From CATQHW01 sp965243545 (GTDB lineage: Bacteria; Spirochaetota; Spirochaetia; SZUA-6; Bin103): a stretch of 64,000 nt of DNA. This document shows, piece by piece, positions 61,994-64,000 of this stretch. Position 1 is the stretch's first letter. Each line of letters opens with the position of its first letter. The position numbers and the translations under genes are program-made. The stretch spans positions 248,001 through 312,000 of the forward strand of contig OZ251573.1 in the NCBI GenBank assembly GCA_965243545.1, given 5' to 3'. The notes below the pieces were generated by a model. It had not been told where the DNA came from, searched no databases, and saw nothing but the letters and a program-made list of their open reading frames with translations.

Positions 61994-63079
61994 GTGGGAC
62001 GGGGAGGCTCGCGGACCGCCGCCGCCAACGCTAGTACCGTGCAATCAGGCTTTCATCCTTCCAGCGACGCCGCGGCCCGGACGTTTGGCGGCGCGCGCGC
62101 GCCCGCCGCGGCGGGGCGTCTGGGGCATGCGGTGCGTTCGTTCGTGCGCACCGGGAACCAGCGGATCACCGTCATGCTGATCCCGCACAGCGAACGGCGC
62201 ACGTACAACCTGCAGTTTTCGGTCTTCACGCTGCTGTTCCTGGCCGCGCTGCTGGTCGTCGTGATCGTCGCGTTCCTGGTGGTCTCCACGCACTTCACCG
62301 TCACCAGTGAGCGGATGGCGGCCGCCAGCCGGTCGTTGACGGCAAGCGAGTCGGCGATGGAGGCGGTGGGAGACGAGGCGATCGCCCTGCAGGGGTCGAT
62401 GCGGGAGTTCCAGGCGCTGGTCGATCGGCTGCAGCGGATGCTGAGCGCGGAGAACGTGATCGCCGGCGCGGGGCTCCGGCATGACGGGGACGGCGGCGGC
62501 GAGCTGGCCGCCTTCGTGAGCCGGCCCACCGCGCCGGCGGACGAAGAGTCGGCAGGCGTGGCCGCCCTGCGGCAGCTCAGCGCGGCGCTCAGCGCGGTTA
62601 CGGCGCCGCTTGCCGACCTCGGCGATACCGTGGCGGCGCAGCGGGCGCTGCTGGTCGGCGTGCCGACGCTGTGGCCGGTGCGGGGCGGCGGGTACGTGAG
62701 CTTCCGGTTCGGTCCGCAACGGCATCCGTTCACCGGCGCGTTCTACATCCATCGCGGGATCGACATCGCCTTGCACCGCGGCGCCGAAATCGTGGCGACC
62801 GCGCACGGCACCGTACGGCGGGTCGCCTACGAACGGTATAATCTCGGCAACGTGATCGAAATCGGGCACCGGTACGGATTCGTCACCCTTTACGGGCACC
62901 TCGACCGCGTATTGGTCGAGGCCGGCCAGCGGGTGCAGCGCGGCCAGGTGATCGGGCTGATGGGCAGCACCGGCCTTTCGACCGGTCCGCACGTCCATTA
63001 TGAGGTGAGCATCGGCGGGCAACTCCGCAACCCGGAGGAGTTCCTGACCGTGTCCGCCATCGACGCGGCGGCGCCGTGA
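61994..63079 (+). CDS. M23 family metallopeptidase, membrane-anchored
   Basis: This is a predicted peptidoglycan endopeptidase with a LytM domain. It has one N-terminal membrane helix (VFTLLFLAALLVVVIVAFLVVS) and a helical stalk (about residues 95-215). The catalytic zinc site is HRGIDIALHRGAEI (His and Asp) and GPHVHYEV (HxH), and it appears intact. GTG 61994 is the first start; GTG 62039 or a later GTG near 62131 is also possible, and none has a good ribosome binding site. The stop overlaps the bactofilin gene as GTGA. M23 peptidase plus bactofilin is a common pair controlling cell shape. Confidence 0.9.
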   Translation: MGRGGSRTAAANASTVQSGFHPSSDAAARTFGGARAPAAAGRLGHAVRSFVRTGNQRITVMLIPHSERRTYNLQFSVFTLLFLAALLVVVIVAFLVVSTHFTVTSERMAAASRSLTASESAMEAVGDEAIALQGSMREFQALVDRLQRMLSAENVIAGAGLRHDGDGGGELAAFVSRPTAPADEESAGVAALRQLSAALSAVTAPLADLGDTVAAQRALLVGVPTLWPVRGGGYVSFRFGPQRHPFTGAFYIHRGIDIALHRGAEIVATAHGTVRRVAYERYNLGNVIEIGHRYGFVTLYGHLDRVLVEAGQRVQRGQVIGLMGSTGLSTGPHVHYEVSIGGQLRNPEEFLTVSAIDAAAP

Positions 63080-63549
63080 CGACCGATCCGTTGCGCGGCG
63101 GCGATGCGGTGGTCGACTCGATCGTCGGCCAGGGGACGCGGTTGACCGGTCAGCTCGACCTGACCGGGATGCTCCGCATCGACGGTCACTTCAACGGTGT
63201 GGTGCATACCGCCGGCCAGGTCCTCATCGGCCGCACCGGCCGCACCGAATGCACGGTGCAAGCCGGCGCCGTGATCGTGGCCGGCGCCATGCGGGGGGAC
63301 ATCGTCGCCACCGAGCTGGTCGAGCTCCGCTCGACCGCGCAGGTGGTCGGCACCATCCGCACGCCGCGGCTGATCGTCGAAGACGGCGGCCGGTTCTGCG
63401 GCCGGTGCCACGCCGGCGGCGAACGCGCGGAGACCGCCGCGCTGACCGACGGCAGCGCCGGGCACGGCAGCGCCGGGCACGGCGGGGCCGGTGAGGAGGC
63501 TGCGGCGGCCCCTGCGGCGGCCCCTGCGGCGCCGCCGCAGCCGTCATGA
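63076..63549 (+). CDS. Bactofilin family cytoskeletal protein
   Basis: Bactofilins form non-polar filaments through a right-handed beta helix. The 157-residue protein has repeating strands typical of the fold: VDSIVGQGTRLTGQLDLTGMLRIDGHFNG, GQVLIGRTG, AVIVAGAMRGDIVATELVELRST and GTIRTPRLIVEDGG. The C-terminal 45 or so residues are low complexity, with GSAGHGSAGHGGAG and an Ala/Pro repeat. The start is GTG 63076 overlapping the M23 gene, which implies coupling. It probably positions or regulates the upstream peptidase at the cell wall. Confidence 0.93.
   Translation: MTTDPLRGGDAVVDSIVGQGTRLTGQLDLTGMLRIDGHFNGVVHTAGQVLIGRTGRTECTVQAGAVIVAGAMRGDIVATELVELRSTAQVVGTIRTPRLIVEDGGRFCGRCHAGGERAETAALTDGSAGHGSAGHGGAGEEAAAAPAAAPAAPPQPS
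63451..63480 (+). repeat. 15-bp perfect direct repeat in the bactofilin tail
   Basis: ggcagcgccgggcac occurs at 63451-63465 and 63466-63480, with a degenerate third unit after it. A second pair, gcggcggcccct at 63502-63513 and 63514-63525, lies in the same tail. Both encode disordered residues outside the beta-helix. Confidence 0.9.
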
Positions 63550-64000
63550 CCGCCGCGGCCGCCGGGGCGGCGGTGAGCCAGGTGATCCGCGTCAAGCTGA
63601 TACACTCCAACGAGACCTGCCTGTGCGTGCCGCCGCCGGAGGCCGAGGAGATCGACGCGGAGACCGGCGCCGGCGTCATCGTGCCGACCCGCCACGGTGC
63701 GGAGATCGGCAGGGTGTTGGGTCCGGTCCGCGACGAAGCGGAGCTGCGCGGCGCCGAACTGTTCGAGGTGATCCGGCAGGCGCAGGCCGAAGACCTCGAC
63801 CAGTACGAACGCAACCGCGAGCTGGCCGACGATCTGCTGCGCTCCTGCCGCCGCCGCATCGATCAATTCGGATCGACGCTGAAGCTGGTCGCCGCGCACG
63901 TGGTGTTCGGCGGCGGCAAGATGATCCTCTACTTCACCGCCGACGGGCGCGTCGACTTTCGCCGTCTGGTGGGCGATCTGTCGCAGGCGTCCAGCATGCG
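63546..64000 (+). CDS. PSP1 domain protein (3'-truncated)
   Basis: This is the start of a PSP1/RicT-like protein; B. subtilis RicT (YaaT) works in a complex that affects RNA processing. The visible 151 codons contain RVKLIHSNETCLCV, VIVPTRHGAEIGRVLGPV and the PSP1 C-terminal signature FGGGKMILYFTADGRVDFRRLVGDLSQ. The reading frame is open to the end of the window. ATG 63546 overlaps the bactofilin stop as ATGA, so the M23, bactofilin and PSP1 genes form a coupled operon. Confidence 0.88.
   Translation, partial: MTAAAAGAAVSQVIRVKLIHSNETCLCVPPPEAEEIDAETGAGVIVPTRHGAEIGRVLGPVRDEAELRGAELFEVIRQAQAEDLDQYERNRELADDLLRSCRRRIDQFGSTLKLVAAHVVFGGGKMILYFTADGRVDFRRLVGDLSQASSM

Overview
The window looks like part of the chromosome of a high-GC, Gram-negative, uncultured-type spirochaete. 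No 16S rRNA gene is present, so this rests on protein and context evidence. RpoB carries Asn where E. coli has Ser531, a substitution known from naturally rifampicin-resistant spirochaetes. EF-Tu has a spirochaete-like NKVDQVDDPELLELVEEE stretch. secY is followed directly by rpmJ-rpsM, with no adk, map or infA. A long coiled-coil protein resembles the spirochaetal 'SpiroCoCo' type. I see no mobile elements, CRISPR array or rRNA.

Layout. Positions 1-7065 hold a 5'-truncated dnaE, a YggT membrane protein, recG and rsmD. Positions 7094-7848 hold tRNA-Thr, rpmG, tRNA-Trp and secE. The rif region, nusG-rplK-rplA-rplJ-rplL-rpoB-rpoC, runs to 18609. A hairpin and a new promoter then lead into the str, S10, spc and alpha operons as one continuous run: rpsL-rpsG-fusA-tuf-rpsJ through secY-rpmJ-rpsM-rpsK-rpsD-rpoA-rplQ, ending at 36899. 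Two poorly characterised genes follow (an EcfT-like membrane protein and an unknown protein), then RNase Y with its neighbour YmdB, a GerMN-domain protein on the minus strand, the GTPase Der and a small MerR-type regulator.

Positions 43717-51221 form a cell-envelope operon: a 989-aa TPR protein, a predicted outer-membrane barrel, ExbB, ExbD and a TonB-like protein with a long repeat linker. After it come a HAD hydrolase, the coiled-coil protein, a Na+/Ca2+ exchanger-family protein, grpE-dnaK-dnaJ, an orphan 7TM histidine kinase, a SpoU-type rRNA methyltransferase and a TatD nuclease (minus strand). The window ends with an M23 peptidase, a bactofilin and a 3'-truncated PSP1 protein.

Genes are packed tightly, with many ATGA, GTGA and TGATG junctions that imply translational coupling. 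Seven plus-strand sites and one minus-strand site resemble sigma-70 promoters of the form TTGAC(A/G)-N15-18-TANNNT. The most unusual signals are these: at least two genes (ymdB, merR) whose conserved N-terminus can only be included by an ACG start preceded by an AAGGGG-type ribosome binding site; Gly/Ala/Pro/Asp-rich low-complexity segments in many essential proteins (RecG, RsmD, L10, L4, L5, L15, RpoB, RpoA, GrpE, DnaK, DnaE); and substitutions in RpoB and S12 at classical rifampicin and streptomycin sites.
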